Source of the DNA: Paraclostridium sordellii
Lineage (GTDB): Bacteria > Bacillota > Clostridia > Peptostreptococcales > Peptostreptococcaceae
DNA length: 64,000 bases
Assembly (NCBI RefSeq): GCF_000953675.1
Contig: NZ_LN679998.1
Location: forward strand, 705,911-769,910
Reading direction: 5' to 3'
Part shown: piece by piece, positions 47,124-56,445 of the stretch
How the letters are laid out: every line of letters starts with the position of its first letter
Position numbering within the stretch: position 1 is the first letter of the stretch
Notes under the pieces: model-generated
What the model saw: the letters and a program-made list of their open reading frames with translations, nothing else
Database searches by the model: none
What the model was told of the DNA's origin: nothing
Translations under genes and position numbers: made by a program

Positions 47124-48749
47124 GTGCAAATAGCAATAAGTTTAATGGGAGGACTGGGGCTTTTCTTATATGGTATGAACCTTATGGCAGATGGGCTTCA
47201 AAAATCAGCAGGAGAAAAATTAAAAAGAATAGTTGAGCTTTTGACTAGCAATGTATTAATGGGGGTTCTAGTTGGAGCTTTAGTTACAGCAATTATACAA
47301 AGTAGTAGTGCAACTACAGTTATGGTAGTTGGATTTGTTAACGCAGGAATCATGACATTACCTCAGGCAATTGGAGTTATAATGGGTGCGAATATAGGTA
47401 CAACTATAACAGCACAATTAGTATCACTTGATTTAGTTGGAATAGCACCTTTAGCATTAGGTATAGGTATTGTTATTTACTTATTCTCTAAAAATCAAAA
47501 GGCAAAGACAATAGCAGAAATATTAATTGGATTTGGTATATTATTTACTGGTATGGACTTTATGAAAGAAGCAGTAAAACCACTAGCTGAATTTAAAGGG
47601 TTTACAGATGCATTAGTAGCTTTTAGTAATCAACCGATATTAGGAATATTACTAGGGTTTGGAATAACTGCAATAGTTCAAAGTTCAAGTGCATCTATGG
47701 GGATGTTATTAGCACTTGCATCTCAAGGTTTAATACCTTTAACAGCAGCACTTCCTATACTATATGGAGAAAACATAGGAACTTGTGTTACTTCATTAAT
47801 ATCTAGTATAGGGGCTAGTATAAATGCTAGAAGGGCAGCAGTAATGCATTTGGTGTTTAATGTAATTGGAACAATTGTTTTTATGTTAATTTTAACTAAA
47901 CCAATAACTATGATTGTCCAAAATTTAAATCCAGATGATGTAAGTAGACAAATAGCAAATGCTCATACACTATTTAATGTAATAAATGTTATATTATTAC
48001 TACCGTTTTCAAAATATATAGTTAAGCTTACTATGAAACTTATGCCAGAGAAAGAATCTGAGAAAGAGAAAAATAAAACTGTTCACTATATAGATGAAAG
48101 AATGATGGAAACACCATCAATAGCATTATCAAACACTGTAAAAGAAACTTTAAGAATGGGTGAAAAAGCTAAATCAAGCTTAAATAATGCAATGGAAGGA
48201 TTTTTAGAAAAATCAAAATCTAAAGTAGATGCTTCTTTTGAAGAAGAAAAGCTTATAAATAAATTACAAAAGAGTATATTAAATTATTTATTAAAATTAT
48301 CTAAAACTTCATTAAATGATGATTCAAGAGAAAGTGTAGATTTATTATTTAACACTGTAAATGATATAGAAAGAGTTGGAGATCATGCTGAAAATATTGC
48401 AGAGCTTGCAAGTTCAGTTATAGAAGGAAAGCTTAGTTTATCTGAAGGTGGAGAAAAAGAATTAAGAGATCTATATGATAAAGTTATGGAAACTTATAAT
48501 ACAGCACTAGATTGTATGGAAAAATCAGATGTAGATTTAGCTTGTAGAGTTATAAAGTTAGAAGAACAAGTTGATATGATGGAAAAGAGTTGTAGATTAA
48601 ATCACATGAGAAGATTAAATGAAAACTCTTGTAGTGTTGATAGCGGAGTTATATTCCTAGACTTAATAAGTAATTTAGAAAGAGTTGCAGACCATTCTGC
48701 AAATATAGCTCAACAAGTTATAAAAGAAAGTAATAAGAATTTAGCATAA
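47124..48749 (+). CDS. Na+/phosphate cotransporter with C-terminal PhoU-like domain
   Basis: The 541-aa NptA-type protein takes up phosphate with sodium. Two inverted-repeat halves each carry the QSSSA signature: TAIIQSSSATTVMVVGF near residue 57 and TAIVQSSSASMGMLL near 188. About eight membrane helices end near residue 300. Residues 330-541 are a PhoU-like helical bundle, with VNDIERVGDHAENI near 412 and ISNLERVADHSANIA near 520 as metal-binding repeats. GTG start after AAGGAGGAAG. The phased TTAACA array upstream strongly suggests induction by phosphate limitation. Confidence 0.93.
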   Translation: MQIAISLMGGLGLFLYGMNLMADGLQKSAGEKLKRIVELLTSNVLMGVLVGALVTAIIQSSSATTVMVVGFVNAGIMTLPQAIGVIMGANIGTTITAQLVSLDLVGIAPLALGIGIVIYLFSKNQKAKTIAEILIGFGILFTGMDFMKEAVKPLAEFKGFTDALVAFSNQPILGILLGFGITAIVQSSSASMGMLLALASQGLIPLTAALPILYGENIGTCVTSLISSIGASINARRAAVMHLVFNVIGTIVFMLILTKPITMIVQNLNPDDVSRQIANAHTLFNVINVILLLPFSKYIVKLTMKLMPEKESEKEKNKTVHYIDERMMETPSIALSNTVKETLRMGEKAKSSLNNAMEGFLEKSKSKVDASFEEEKLINKLQKSILNYLLKLSKTSLNDDSRESVDLLFNTVNDIERVGDHAENIAELASSVIEGKLSLSEGGEKELRDLYDKVMETYNTALDCMEKSDVDLACRVIKLEEQVDMMEKSCRLNHMRRLNENSCSVDSGVIFLDLISNLERVADHSANIAQQVIKESNKNLA

Positions 48750-48751
48750 TA

Positions 48752-48785
48752 AAAAGTCCTACTTAAATTAAGTAGGATTTTATTT
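48752..48785 (+). terminator. Intrinsic terminator after the phosphate transporter
   Basis: TCCTACTTAA and TTAAGTAGGA form a 10-bp perfect stem followed by TTTTATTT. Confidence 0.85.
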
Positions 48786-48876
48786 GATTTAAAATTAAAT
48801 TATAAAAATTCTAAAAAATTAATTAAACTATTGTAATATTAAGTAAAAAAATGTAAAATGTAAATATGATATAGTG

Positions 48877-48898
48877 TATAATACTTTTAATAAAGTAT
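48877..48898 (+). promoter_or_regulatory. deoD promoter -10 with overlapping palindrome
   Basis: TATAAT (48877-48882) is followed by ATACTTT-TAAT-AAAGTAT (48881-48898), a perfect 7-bp inverted repeat at the expected start point. It could be an operator or a 5'-end stem. A clear -35 is missing. The rest of the 318-bp gap (48750-49067) is AT-rich with nothing else recognised beyond the terminator. Confidence 0.45.
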
Positions 48899-49067
48899 AG
48901 ATTAATTAAATAAATATACATGGTATGTAGATATATTTTTAATTATATAATTTATTTAAAGGTAAATAGTATATCAGTTTAAAAAACATATGAATTATTT
49001 AATCAAAAAGAAGATAAGATACTATTAAGATATTATTAAAATATGAAAACTAAAGGAGACGAAGATT

Positions 49068-49784
49068 ATGGCAATGGGAGCACCAACACCACATAATAAC
49101 GGAAAATTAGGAGATATAGCAGAAACAGTATTATTACCAGGAGATCCTCTAAGAGCTAAATTTATAGCAGAGACATTTTTAGAAGATGTAGTTCAATACA
49201 ATACTGTAAGAGGAATGAATGGATATACAGGTTACTACAAAGGAAGAAGAATATCTGTACAGGGAACAGGTATGGGATGTCCATCTATAGGAATATATAC
49301 ATATGAGTTAATACATTTTTATGGAGTTAAAAATCTTATAAGAATAGGTTCAGCAGGAGCTTTACATGAAGATTTAAAAATGCATGATATAGTTATAGGT
49401 ATGGGTTCATGTACAGATTCTAACTATGCATCACAATATAATTTACCAGGTACTTATGCACCAATAGCAAGCTATGAGTTACTAAGCAAAGCTGTAGATG
49501 TGGCTAAGAGCCAAGGTGTTGAGCCTAAAGTAGGAAACATATTATGTAGTGATGTATTCTACGGAGATGAAGGATTAGATTCTTTAGCAAAATGGACTAA
49601 AATGGGAGTTTTAGCTGTAGAAATGGAATCAGCTGCACTTTATATGAATGCTGCTAGAGCTGGAGTTAATGCACTTTGTATATTAACAATATCAGATTGT
49701 CCATTTAAAGGTGAAGCAACAACTGCTATGGAAAGACAAACAGCATTTACAAGAATGATGAATATAGCTTTAGAATTAGCTTAA
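49068..49784 (+). CDS. deoD: Purine nucleoside phosphorylase, DeoD type
   Basis: DeoD cleaves purine (deoxy)nucleosides to base and (deoxy)ribose-1-phosphate for salvage and carbon use. The 238-aa product fits the hexameric high-molecular-mass type: [38 protein letters not shown], and VEMESAALY with the nucleoside-binding glutamates, followed by the catalytic aspartate in ISDCPF near residue 204. GGAGACGAAG precedes ATG 49068; the second in-frame ATG (49074) is an alternative. The gene stands alone with its own terminator. Confidence 0.96.
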   Translation: MAMGAPTPHNNGKLGDIAETVLLPGDPLRAKFIAETFLEDVVQYNTVRGMNGYTGYYKGRRISVQGTGMGCPSIGIYTYELIHFYGVKNLIRIGSAGALHEDLKMHDIVIGMGSCTDSNYASQYNLPGTYAPIASYELLSKAVDVAKSQGVEPKVGNILCSDVFYGDEGLDSLAKWTKMGVLAVEMESAALYMNAARAGVNALCILTISDCPFKGEATTAMERQTAFTRMMNIALELA

Positions 49785-49814
49785 TATATAATTAATACGT
49801 ATACAAATTTAGAT

Positions 49815-49858
49815 AAAAAGCTCGTATTTGCAAAGCCTATTGTAATTACGAGCTTTTT
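49815..49858 (+). terminator. Intrinsic terminator after deoD
   Basis: AAAAGCTCGTA (49816-49826) pairs with TACGAGCTTTT (49847-49857) across a 20-nt loop; T-rich end. Confidence 0.85.
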
Positions 49859-49886
49859 ATTTTAGTGAATTTCTTATATTGTAGAA

Positions 49887-49916
49887 TTGTATATAAAATT
49901 ATGCTAATATTATAAT
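49887..49916 (+). promoter_or_regulatory. Promoter of the cobalamin-transport operon
   Basis: TTGTAT (49887-49892) and TATAAT (49911-49916) are 18 bp apart. Transcription would start near 49923, just before the riboswitch P1 stem. Confidence 0.6.
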
Positions 49917-49931
49917 GATAAATATAAAAAG

Positions 49932-50083
49932 ATTTAGGTTTTTATATTAAAAGGGAATAGTGTGTAAATCACTAGCAGCCCCCGCTACTGTAAATATGGA
50001 CGAGTCTTTATAAATCCACTAAAGATTATTCTTTGGGAAGGGAAAGATTAGGATGAAGTATGAGCCAGGAGACCTGCCTAAAT
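49932..50083 (+). promoter_or_regulatory. Cobalamin riboswitch
   Basis: The region has the conserved elements of a B12 aptamer in order: AAGGGAATAGTGTG, GCAGCCCCCGCTACTGTAA, TGGGAAGG and AGCCAGGAGACCTGCC. P1 is visible as ATTTAGG (49932-49938) with CCTAAAT (50077-50083). No terminator hairpin lies between the aptamer and the ribosome site GGAGGG (50095-50100), so control of translation is likely. It precedes the btuF-like gene by about 25 nt. Confidence 0.95.
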
Positions 50084-50108
50084 TATTAACTTTCGGAGGG
50101 AGAGAAGA

Positions 50109-51131
50109 ATGAAAATTTCAAAAAAAATTAAAGTAGGATTGCTTAGCTTAGTGGTAGGACTTAGTATAGTTGGTTGTACTAAGAATGATACTAAGAAAGA
50201 AGAAGCTAAAAACACAAAGGTTGAAAGTAACACAGAGAAAAGTGATGGGTATTATCCAGTTACAATAACTTCTCATAATAGCAAAAAAGAAGAAATAAAA
50301 GTTACTTTTAAAGAAAAACCTAAAAAAGTATTAGCTGTATACCAAGACTCTATTGAGACTATGCTTGCATTAGGACTAGAAGATAATATGGTTGCAGCAG
50401 CAGGACTTGACCACAAGGTTAAAGATGAGTATAAAGAAAGCTTTAAAAAGGTTAAATACTTAGATGAATTTACGCCTTCTAAAGAAACTGTTACAATGTT
50501 ACAACCAGATTTAATATTAGGTTGGTACTCATTATTTTCAGATAAAACAATAGGTGATGTAAGTTATTGGCAAGATAAAGGTGTAAATACATATATGGCA
50601 TTAAATAGTGGTGCAGTTGAGAAAAAAACTATACAAAATGAGTGTGACGATATATTAAATATAGGTAAAATATTTAATGTTGAAGATAAAGCTAAAAAGA
50701 TAGTTGATAATATAAAGAACAAAGTAAATAAAATTGTAGAATCAGAAAAAGGTAAAAAACAGCAAACAACTTTAATAATAGAATTAGGCGATGGCAAGAT
50801 TAGAGGGTATGGAAAAACTACTTTAGGTGGAGATATGGTTACTAAGTTAGGTGCTAAGCTTTTAAATGAAGATGGAAACTCATTAAGTAAAGAAGATTTA
50901 GTAAAATTAAATCCAGATAGCATATTTGTTGCTTACATGAATAGAGAAGATGATAACAAAGCAAGTGAAACAAAAGATTTAGTAATGAAAGATAAAGCAT
51001 TACAAAGTTTAAATGCTGTAAAAAATGATAGAGTTTACCCAATTGAACTTGGACAAATGTATTGTAGTGGGGTAAGAACTATAGATGGAATTGAAACATT
51101 TGCAAATGGACTTTATCCAGATCAAAAATAG
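50109..51131 (+). CDS. btuF: Cobalamin-type ABC transporter substrate-binding lipoprotein
   Basis: The 340-aa product has a lipoprotein signal ending at Cys23 (SIVGC), then a charged linker and a class III periplasmic-binding fold (KVLAVYQDSIETMLALG near residue 77, LLQPDLILGWYS-like near 135). It resembles both siderophore and B12 binders. The cobalamin riboswitch directly upstream argues for corrinoid (B12 or cobinamide) uptake. It is followed by its permease after 18 nt. GGAGGGAGAGAAG sets the start. Confidence 0.88.
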   Translation: MKISKKIKVGLLSLVVGLSIVGCTKNDTKKEEAKNTKVESNTEKSDGYYPVTITSHNSKKEEIKVTFKEKPKKVLAVYQDSIETMLALGLEDNMVAAAGLDHKVKDEYKESFKKVKYLDEFTPSKETVTMLQPDLILGWYSLFSDKTIGDVSYWQDKGVNTYMALNSGAVEKKTIQNECDDILNIGKIFNVEDKAKKIVDNIKNKVNKIVESEKGKKQQTTLIIELGDGKIRGYGKTTLGGDMVTKLGAKLLNEDGNSLSKEDLVKLNPDSIFVAYMNREDDNKASETKDLVMKDKALQSLNAVKNDRVYPIELGQMYCSGVRTIDGIETFANGLYPDQK

Positions 51132-51149
51132 AAAGAAGGATATTTACAT

Positions 51150-52250
51150 ATGCATTCGATTAAAAGCTTAGAAAATTATGATATGAAAGAAAAGAAAGGC
51201 TTTGTTAAATCAAAGCCTTTATATATTTTAGTTATAATGTTATTGATATTTTTAGTTATAATGTCTATATTAATAGCTATAACTATAGGATCAAGTGATA
51301 TATCTATAAAACAAGTATATGATGTAATTATATTTAGATTATTTAATATAGGAGATAAAAGTCTAGCAAATGGAGCTATTCATGATGTAGTTTGGCTTAT
51401 ACGATTACCTAGAATAATTCTAGCGGTATGTGTTGGAATAGGTCTTTCTGTAACTGGAGTTGTTATGCAGGCTATAGTTAAAAATCCATTGGCAGATCCA
51501 TATATTTTAGGGGTTTCATCAGGAGCTTCTTTGGGAGCTACTATAGCTATAATGCTAGGATTAACTACATTTTTAAATGGAAATGCTATAGGGGTATTTG
51601 CATTTATAGGAGCATTTGTAGTTTCTATGTTAGTTTTGTTAATTTCTAATGCTGGAGGTAGGCCAAACTCTACTAAATTATTATTAGCAGGTATGGCTTT
51701 AAGTTCGGTTTGTAGTGCATTTTCAAGTTTTATTGTTTATATAAAAAATGATGCTGAAGGAATGAAAAGTATTACATTTTGGCTTATGGGAAGTTTAGGT
51801 GGAGCTAAGTGGGAAGAGATAGTTTTTATACTTCCACTTATAATAATTGGATTATTATTTTTCATGAGTCAATATAGAATTTTAAATTTAATGTTATTAG
51901 GAGATGAAGTTTCTATAACTCTTGGAACTGATTTACACAGATATAGACAGATTTATTTAGTTATAACATCTTTGATGGTTGGATTAGTAGTTTATTCAGC
52001 GGGAATGATAGGCTTTGTTGGACTTATTATACCTCATATTGTTAGGATTTTCTTTGGAACTGACCATAAAAAACTTATCCCGATATCAGCTCTTTTAGGT
52101 GCTATATTTTTAGTATGGGCAGATGTACTTTCTAGAATTATAATAGAAAATGCAGAACTTCCAATAGGTATTTTAATATCTATGGTAGGTGCTCCATTTT
52201 TCGTATATCTAATGATAAGAAAAAGTTATGGTTTTGGAGGTTGTAATTAA
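51150..52250 (+). CDS. btuC: Cobalamin-type ABC transporter permease
   Basis: The 366-aa FecCD/BtuC-family protein has about ten membrane helices after a polar N-terminus of roughly 25 residues. Family motifs include IRLPRIILAVCVGIGLSVTGVVMQAIVKNPLADPYILGVSSGA near residues 85-125 and GLIIPHIVRIFFGTDH near 290, the loop that contacts the ATPase. GAAGGA precedes the ATG. Its stop overlaps the next start by one base (TAATG). Confidence 0.9.
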   Translation: MHSIKSLENYDMKEKKGFVKSKPLYILVIMLLIFLVIMSILIAITIGSSDISIKQVYDVIIFRLFNIGDKSLANGAIHDVVWLIRLPRIILAVCVGIGLSVTGVVMQAIVKNPLADPYILGVSSGASLGATIAIMLGLTTFLNGNAIGVFAFIGAFVVSMLVLLISNAGGRPNSTKLLLAGMALSSVCSAFSSFIVYIKNDAEGMKSITFWLMGSLGGAKWEEIVFILPLIIIGLLFFMSQYRILNLMLLGDEVSITLGTDLHRYRQIYLVITSLMVGLVVYSAGMIGFVGLIIPHIVRIFFGTDHKKLIPISALLGAIFLVWADVLSRIIIENAELPIGILISMVGAPFFVYLMIRKSYGFGGCN

Positions 52251-53017
52251 TGAATTTGGAAACTAAAGACCTTAAAGTCTTATTAAATAAAAATGAAATT
52301 TTAAAAGGTATTGATATAGAATTAGGAAATAAAGAATTTATAGGAGTTATAGGGCCAAATGGAAGTGGCAAGTCTACTTTGCTAAAGTGTTTATACAGAA
52401 ATTTAAGTCCAAGTAGTGGGAGTATATATATAGATAAGGTAGAAATTGGAAAAATATCTACTAGAGAAAGTGCTAAAAAAATAGGAGTTTTAGCACAACA
52501 TAATCATCATAGTTTTGATTTTACAGTACTTGATATGGTCTTAATGGGTAGAAGTCCATATAAAAAACTTATGGATAGAGATACAAAAGAAGATTATGAT
52601 ATTGTTTATGAAGCTATTGATAAGGTAAATATAAGACATTTATCAAATAGAAGTTTTAATAGTTTATCTGGAGGAGAACAACAAAGGGTAATTCTTGCAA
52701 GAGCTTTAGCTCAGAAAACTAAGTGCTTAATTTTAGATGAACCTACAAACCATTTGGATATAAAATATCAATTGCAGTTAATGGAAATCGTAAAAGATTT
52801 AGGTATTGAAGTTATAGCAGCTATACATGATTTAAATATAGCAGCTATGTACTGTGACAAAATTTACGTTTTAAAAAATGGAGAAATAGTAGCTTATGGA
52901 ACTCCAAAAGATGTTTTAACAAAAGAACTTATAAAAGAAGTTTATGATGTAGATGCAAAAGTTATAAAAGATAAGGAAGATGATTCTATAAATATTATAT
53001 ATAAAGGTTGTAGATAG
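52250..53017 (+). CDS. btuD: Cobalamin-type ABC transporter ATP-binding protein
   Basis: The 255-aa ATPase has Walker A GPNGSGKST near residue 36, the Q-loop VLAQHNHHSFDFTV, the ABC signature LSGGEQQRVILARAL near 140, Walker B CLILDEPTNHLD and the switch histidine in AIHDLNI. It completes the btuFCD-like uptake system. Its start overlaps the btuC stop, so the two are translated together. A terminator follows 4 nt after the stop. Confidence 0.9.
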   Translation: MNLETKDLKVLLNKNEILKGIDIELGNKEFIGVIGPNGSGKSTLLKCLYRNLSPSSGSIYIDKVEIGKISTRESAKKIGVLAQHNHHSFDFTVLDMVLMGRSPYKKLMDRDTKEDYDIVYEAIDKVNIRHLSNRSFNSLSGGEQQRVILARALAQKTKCLILDEPTNHLDIKYQLQLMEIVKDLGIEVIAAIHDLNIAAMYCDKIYVLKNGEIVAYGTPKDVLTKELIKEVYDVDAKVIKDKEDDSINIIYKGCR

Positions 53018-53020
53018 CAA

Positions 53021-53054
53021 AAAAAGAGGTGATTAAATTTAATCACCTCTTTTT
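53021..53054 (+). terminator. Intrinsic terminator after btuD
   Basis: AAAAAGAGGTGATTAAA and TTTAATCACCTCTTTTT are fully complementary. Confidence 0.92.
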
Positions 53055-53192
53055 GTCTTAAAAGTGAAAAAATTATGATATTTCTATAAAAAAGGCAAAA
53101 TATGTTTATTTTCAAAAGTTTAGCAATGATATACTCAAAAATATATAATATAAAAATGAAACCATTGATAAAACTTGAAAAATGAGTTAGTT

Positions 53193-53268
53193 ATACTAAA
53201 CTTAAGAAAAATTAATATAAACAAAAGTTAATAAATACTAAACTTAAGAAAAATTAATATAAACAAAA
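53193..53268. repeat. 42-bp tandem direct repeat (1.8 copies) upstream of speA
   Basis: A 34-bp sequence at 53193-53226 is repeated exactly at 53235-53268, a period of 42 bp. Each copy contains CTTAAG in an AT-rich context. The surrounding gap (53055-53469, over 400 bp) contains nothing else recognised except the promoter at 53348-53375 and A-rich runs. Confidence 0.85.
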
Positions 53269-53347
53269 ATATAAAGTTAGATATAAAACTATTGAAAATA
53301 CTGAAACCAAAAAAAATAAAAAAAATAAAAAAATATAAAAAAATTGC

Positions 53348-53375
53348 TTGCAAAAAACTGAAAACTTAATATAAT
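53348..53375 (+). promoter_or_regulatory. Promoter of the polyamine operon
   Basis: TTGCAA (53348-53353) and TATAAT (53370-53375) are 16 bp apart. The leader to speA would be about 88 nt. Confidence 0.55.
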
Positions 53376-53469
53376 AAATATTGTAAGTTTAATAAAACTA
53401 AATTTTATAAATAGAAATAATAATCTTTACTTTTAGATTTGATTTTAAAATATAGAAAGGAGGATTAAA

Positions 53470-54969
53470 ATGGAAGCTATTGGAGAAAAGTTAGAAGATA
53501 ATTTTTTTAGTGACTCTACATTAAGTCATAAACAAACTCCATTACTTACTTCTTTGAAAGATTATTCTAATAAAGATATAGCTTGTTTTGATGTTCCTGG
53601 TCATGTTAGACATCAAGGAGTAGAAGTTTTAAATGAGTACTTTGGTAAGGATATTATGAAAATGGATATAAATTCATCACCTCTTATGGATAATGTTTCA
53701 AATCCCAGTGGAATTATAAAAAAAGCTCAAGATTTATTAGCAAATGCTTATAACGCAGACGATGCTTTTTTCATAACAAATGGGACTACATCGGCTATAC
53801 ATGCTATGATTTTAAGTACTATAAATCCAGGAGATAAGATACTTCTTCCAAGAAATATTCATAAATCGGTTATTAATGCTTTAATACTTACTGGTGGAAA
53901 ACCCGTATTTATACAACCGGGATTTGATGATGAACTTGGAATAAGTTTAAATGTAGCTTATGAAGATATAAAAAATGAACTTAAAAATCATAAAGATATA
54001 AAAGCTTTATTTTTACTAAATCCAACTTACTATGGAGCATGTAGTGATTTAGAAGCTATAATTGAGTTATGTCATGAGGAAAATGTTTTAGTTTTAGTTG
54101 ATGAAGCACACGGAGCACATTTTCCATTTCATAAAGACTTACCACCTCCAAGTATAAGCTTAGGAGCTGATATGTCAGCTATAAGTATTCACAAAACTGG
54201 AGGAGCTCTAACTCAGGCTTCTGCATTACTTTTAAATAATGAACGTATAGAATCAAGTAAGGTATTGCAAAGTATAAATATGATTCAATCTACATCGGCA
54301 TCATACTTGTTAATGGCAAGTATTGATGGGGCAAGATCCAACTTAGTTTTAAATGGAGATGCTCAATTATCAAAAGCACTTAATTTATCAAGATATGCAA
54401 AAGCAAGAATAAATAAAATAAAAGGAATTAAAGTTGTTACTACTGAGAATTTAGGAAATGATGGGGTTAAATTTATAGATGAAACTAAGCTTTGCATAAA
54501 TGTAGCAAAACTTAATTTAACAGGTCATGAAGTATATGATTTGCTTTATCAAGAGTTTTCGGTTCAAGTAGAACTTGGAGATTTGTATAATATACTAGCA
54601 CTTATATCTATTGGGACTACAAAAGAAGATGTTGATAAACTGATTGATTCTTTAGAAGCGATATCTAATATTTATAAAAAAGAAGAAAAAATGAAAGTTA
54701 TAAAAACTAAGCAAATAAATCCAATACAGAAATTAAATCCAAGAGATGCTTTTTATAAAGATAAAGAAATGATTTTAATTGATGAATGTGTAGGTAGGAT
54801 TTCAGGTGAGTCTATAATGGCTTATCCACCAGGGATACCAATAGTAACGCCTGGAGAAGAAATTACAAAAGAAATAATCGATTACATAAAATTACTAAAG
54901 AAAAATAATGCATATTTATGTGATATGAAAGATAAAAACTTAGATTATATATTAGTTATAAAAAATTAA
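53470..54969 (+). CDS. speA: Arginine decarboxylase (Orn/Lys/Arg decarboxylase family)
   Basis: SpeA decarboxylates arginine to agmatine, using PLP. The 499-aa product belongs to the fold-type I family, with [10 protein letters not shown] near residue 41, [14 protein letters not shown] near 101, DEAHGAH at 211-217 and the PLP lysine Lys242 in [11 protein letters not shown]. The C-terminal domain contains [13 protein letters not shown]. Arginine is inferred as substrate because agmatinase (speB) is in the same operon. A GGAGG in AAAGGAGG precedes the ATG. First gene of speA-speD-speE-speB-metK. Confidence 0.92.
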   Translation: MEAIGEKLEDNFFSDSTLSHKQTPLLTSLKDYSNKDIACFDVPGHVRHQGVEVLNEYFGKDIMKMDINSSPLMDNVSNPSGIIKKAQDLLANAYNADDAFFITNGTTSAIHAMILSTINPGDKILLPRNIHKSVINALILTGGKPVFIQPGFDDELGISLNVAYEDIKNELKNHKDIKALFLLNPTYYGACSDLEAIIELCHEENVLVLVDEAHGAHFPFHKDLPPPSISLGADMSAISIHKTGGALTQASALLLNNERIESSKVLQSINMIQSTSASYLLMASIDGARSNLVLNGDAQLSKALNLSRYAKARINKIKGIKVVTTENLGNDGVKFIDETKLCINVAKLNLTGHEVYDLLYQEFSVQVELGDLYNILALISIGTTKEDVDKLIDSLEAISNIYKKEEKMKVIKTKQINPIQKLNPRDAFYKDKEMILIDECVGRISGESIMAYPPGIPIVTPGEEITKEIIDYIKLLKKNNAYLCDMKDKNLDYILVIKN

Positions 54970-54978
54970 ATTCAAAAA
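54958..54978 (+). repeat. Polyamine-operon 19-21-bp repeat, copy 1
   Basis: ATAAAAAATTAAATTCAAA plus AA lies across the speA stop codon, just ahead of the speD ribosome site. The same sequence recurs at 55461-55479 and 55556-55576. Confidence 0.7.
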
Positions 54979-55000
54979 ACTGAATAAGGAGAGTGCAACT

Positions 55001-55426
55001 ATGAAATTTGAAACTTTAGGAAGACATATATTAGTAGAATACTACAACTGTAATGAGGATATATTAAGAGATCCAAAGCTTATAGAAAAATTCATGAACG
55101 ATTCGGCGCTAAATGCAAAAGCTACAATAGTTGATTCGGTATTTCATCACTTTAATCCATGGGGGGTTTCAGGAGCTGTTATAATAGCTGAATCTCATTT
55201 AACTATACACACATGGCCAGAATACGGATATGCATCAGCTGATTTTTTCACTTGTGGAGATATAGATCCTTGGAAAAGTTTTGAACTATTAGAAGAATTG
55301 TTACAAGCAGAAAGAAGTGAATCAACAGAAATACCAAGAGGTTTAACTTCTAAAATACAGAAATTTGCAAAAAAAGATTTAGGCAATATTACTCATAAGC
55401 CACAAGAAGATCAAGAAGCTATATAA
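55001..55426 (+). CDS. speD: S-adenosylmethionine decarboxylase proenzyme
   Basis: SpeD makes decarboxylated SAM, the aminopropyl donor for spermidine. The 141-aa proenzyme is of the short bacterial class 1B type. Self-cleavage is expected between Glu64 and Ser65 in [14 protein letters not shown], generating the pyruvoyl group at Ser65. His70 and the catalytic Cys85 (DFFTCGD) are present. AAGGAGAG precedes the ATG, 31 nt after speA. Confidence 0.95.
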   Translation: MKFETLGRHILVEYYNCNEDILRDPKLIEKFMNDSALNAKATIVDSVFHHFNPWGVSGAVIIAESHLTIHTWPEYGYASADFFTCGDIDPWKSFELLEELLQAERSESTEIPRGLTSKIQKFAKKDLGNITHKPQEDQEAI

Positions 55427-55460
55427 ATAAAAATCACCTAAATTAAATAAAAATAAACAA

Positions 55461-55479
55461 ATAAAAAATTAAATTCAAA
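55461..55479 (+). repeat. Polyamine-operon repeat, copy 2
   Basis: A second exact copy of the 19-bp element, in the 167-nt gap between speD and speE. A small hairpin GGTC-AAAA-GACC lies at 55507-55518 in the same gap. Confidence 0.7.
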
Positions 55480-55555
55480 TTAAATTATAACATACAAATA
55501 AAATATGGTCAAAAGACCAGTAAAATAGACAAATAAAAACATAAATATAAATAAA

Positions 55556-55576
55556 ATAAAAAATTAAATTCAAAAA
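55556..55576 (+). repeat. Polyamine-operon repeat, copy 3
   Basis: A third copy (21 bp match to copy 1), directly before the speE ribosome site GGAGGA (55580-55585). Confidence 0.7.
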
Positions 55577-55593
55577 TTTGGAGGACTTAGGTT

Positions 55594-56445
55594 ATGGAAC
55601 TTTGGTACACAGAAGAATGGACAGATAATGTACGTTTTTCAATAAAAGTAGATAAACACTTATTTAGTGAACAATCAAACTTTCAAAGAGTAGATGTATT
55701 TGATAGTAAGGAATTTGGAAAGTTTTTAACATTAGATGGGTTAATGATGGTAAATTATAAAGACGAATTTATATACCACGATATGATAGTTCATGTTCCT
55801 ATGGCTACTAATATGAATATAAAAAAAGTATTAGTTATAGGTGGCGGTGATGGTGGTACTGTAAGAGAACTTACTAGATATCCTCAAATAGAAAAAATAG
55901 ATATGGTTGAAATAGATAAAATGGTAGTAGATGCATCTAAAGAGTATATAGATATATGTGCTTGCAAGTTAGATGATTCTAGAGTTAATTTATATTTTGA
56001 AGATGGAGTAGCTTTTGTGAAAAATTCAAAAGATAAATCTTATGATTTAATAATAGTTGATTCAACAGATCCTATAGGACCTGGAGAAGGATTATTCTCA
56101 GTTGACTTTTATAAAGACTGCTACAGAGTACTAAGCGATGAAGGAATACTTGTAAATCAAAATGAAAGTCCATACTTTGACTTTAATGCTAAAGAAATGA
56201 AAAGAGCAAATGAAAAAATTAAAAATTTATTCCCTATAGTTAAGGTTTACCAAGCCCATATACCAACTTATCCATCAGGACATTGGTTATTTGGATTTGC
56301 ATCTAAGAAATACGATCCGATAAATGATCAAAATAAAGGAGATTGGGAAAAACTAGGTTTAAAAACTAAATATTATAACAGTAACATCCATAGTGGAGCA
56401 TTTATGCTACCTCAATATGTAGTGGATATGTTAAATGAAAAATAA
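55594..56445 (+). CDS. speE: Spermidine synthase
   Basis: SpeE transfers an aminopropyl group from decarboxylated SAM to putrescine. The 283-aa product has the Rossmann motif VIGGGDGGTVREL (GGGDGG at 83-88), acidic MVEIDKMVVD near residue 105, and DSTDPIGPGEGLFS near 152 with the catalytic aspartate. The N-terminal strand domain opens MELWYTEEWTDNVRFS. It overlaps the speB start by 11 nt. Confidence 0.96.
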   Translation: MELWYTEEWTDNVRFSIKVDKHLFSEQSNFQRVDVFDSKEFGKFLTLDGLMMVNYKDEFIYHDMIVHVPMATNMNIKKVLVIGGGDGGTVRELTRYPQIEKIDMVEIDKMVVDASKEYIDICACKLDDSRVNLYFEDGVAFVKNSKDKSYDLIIVDSTDPIGPGEGLFSVDFYKDCYRVLSDEGILVNQNESPYFDFNAKEMKRANEKIKNLFPIVKVYQAHIPTYPSGHWLFGFASKKYDPINDQNKGDWEKLGLKTKYYNSNIHSGAFMLPQYVVDMLNEK

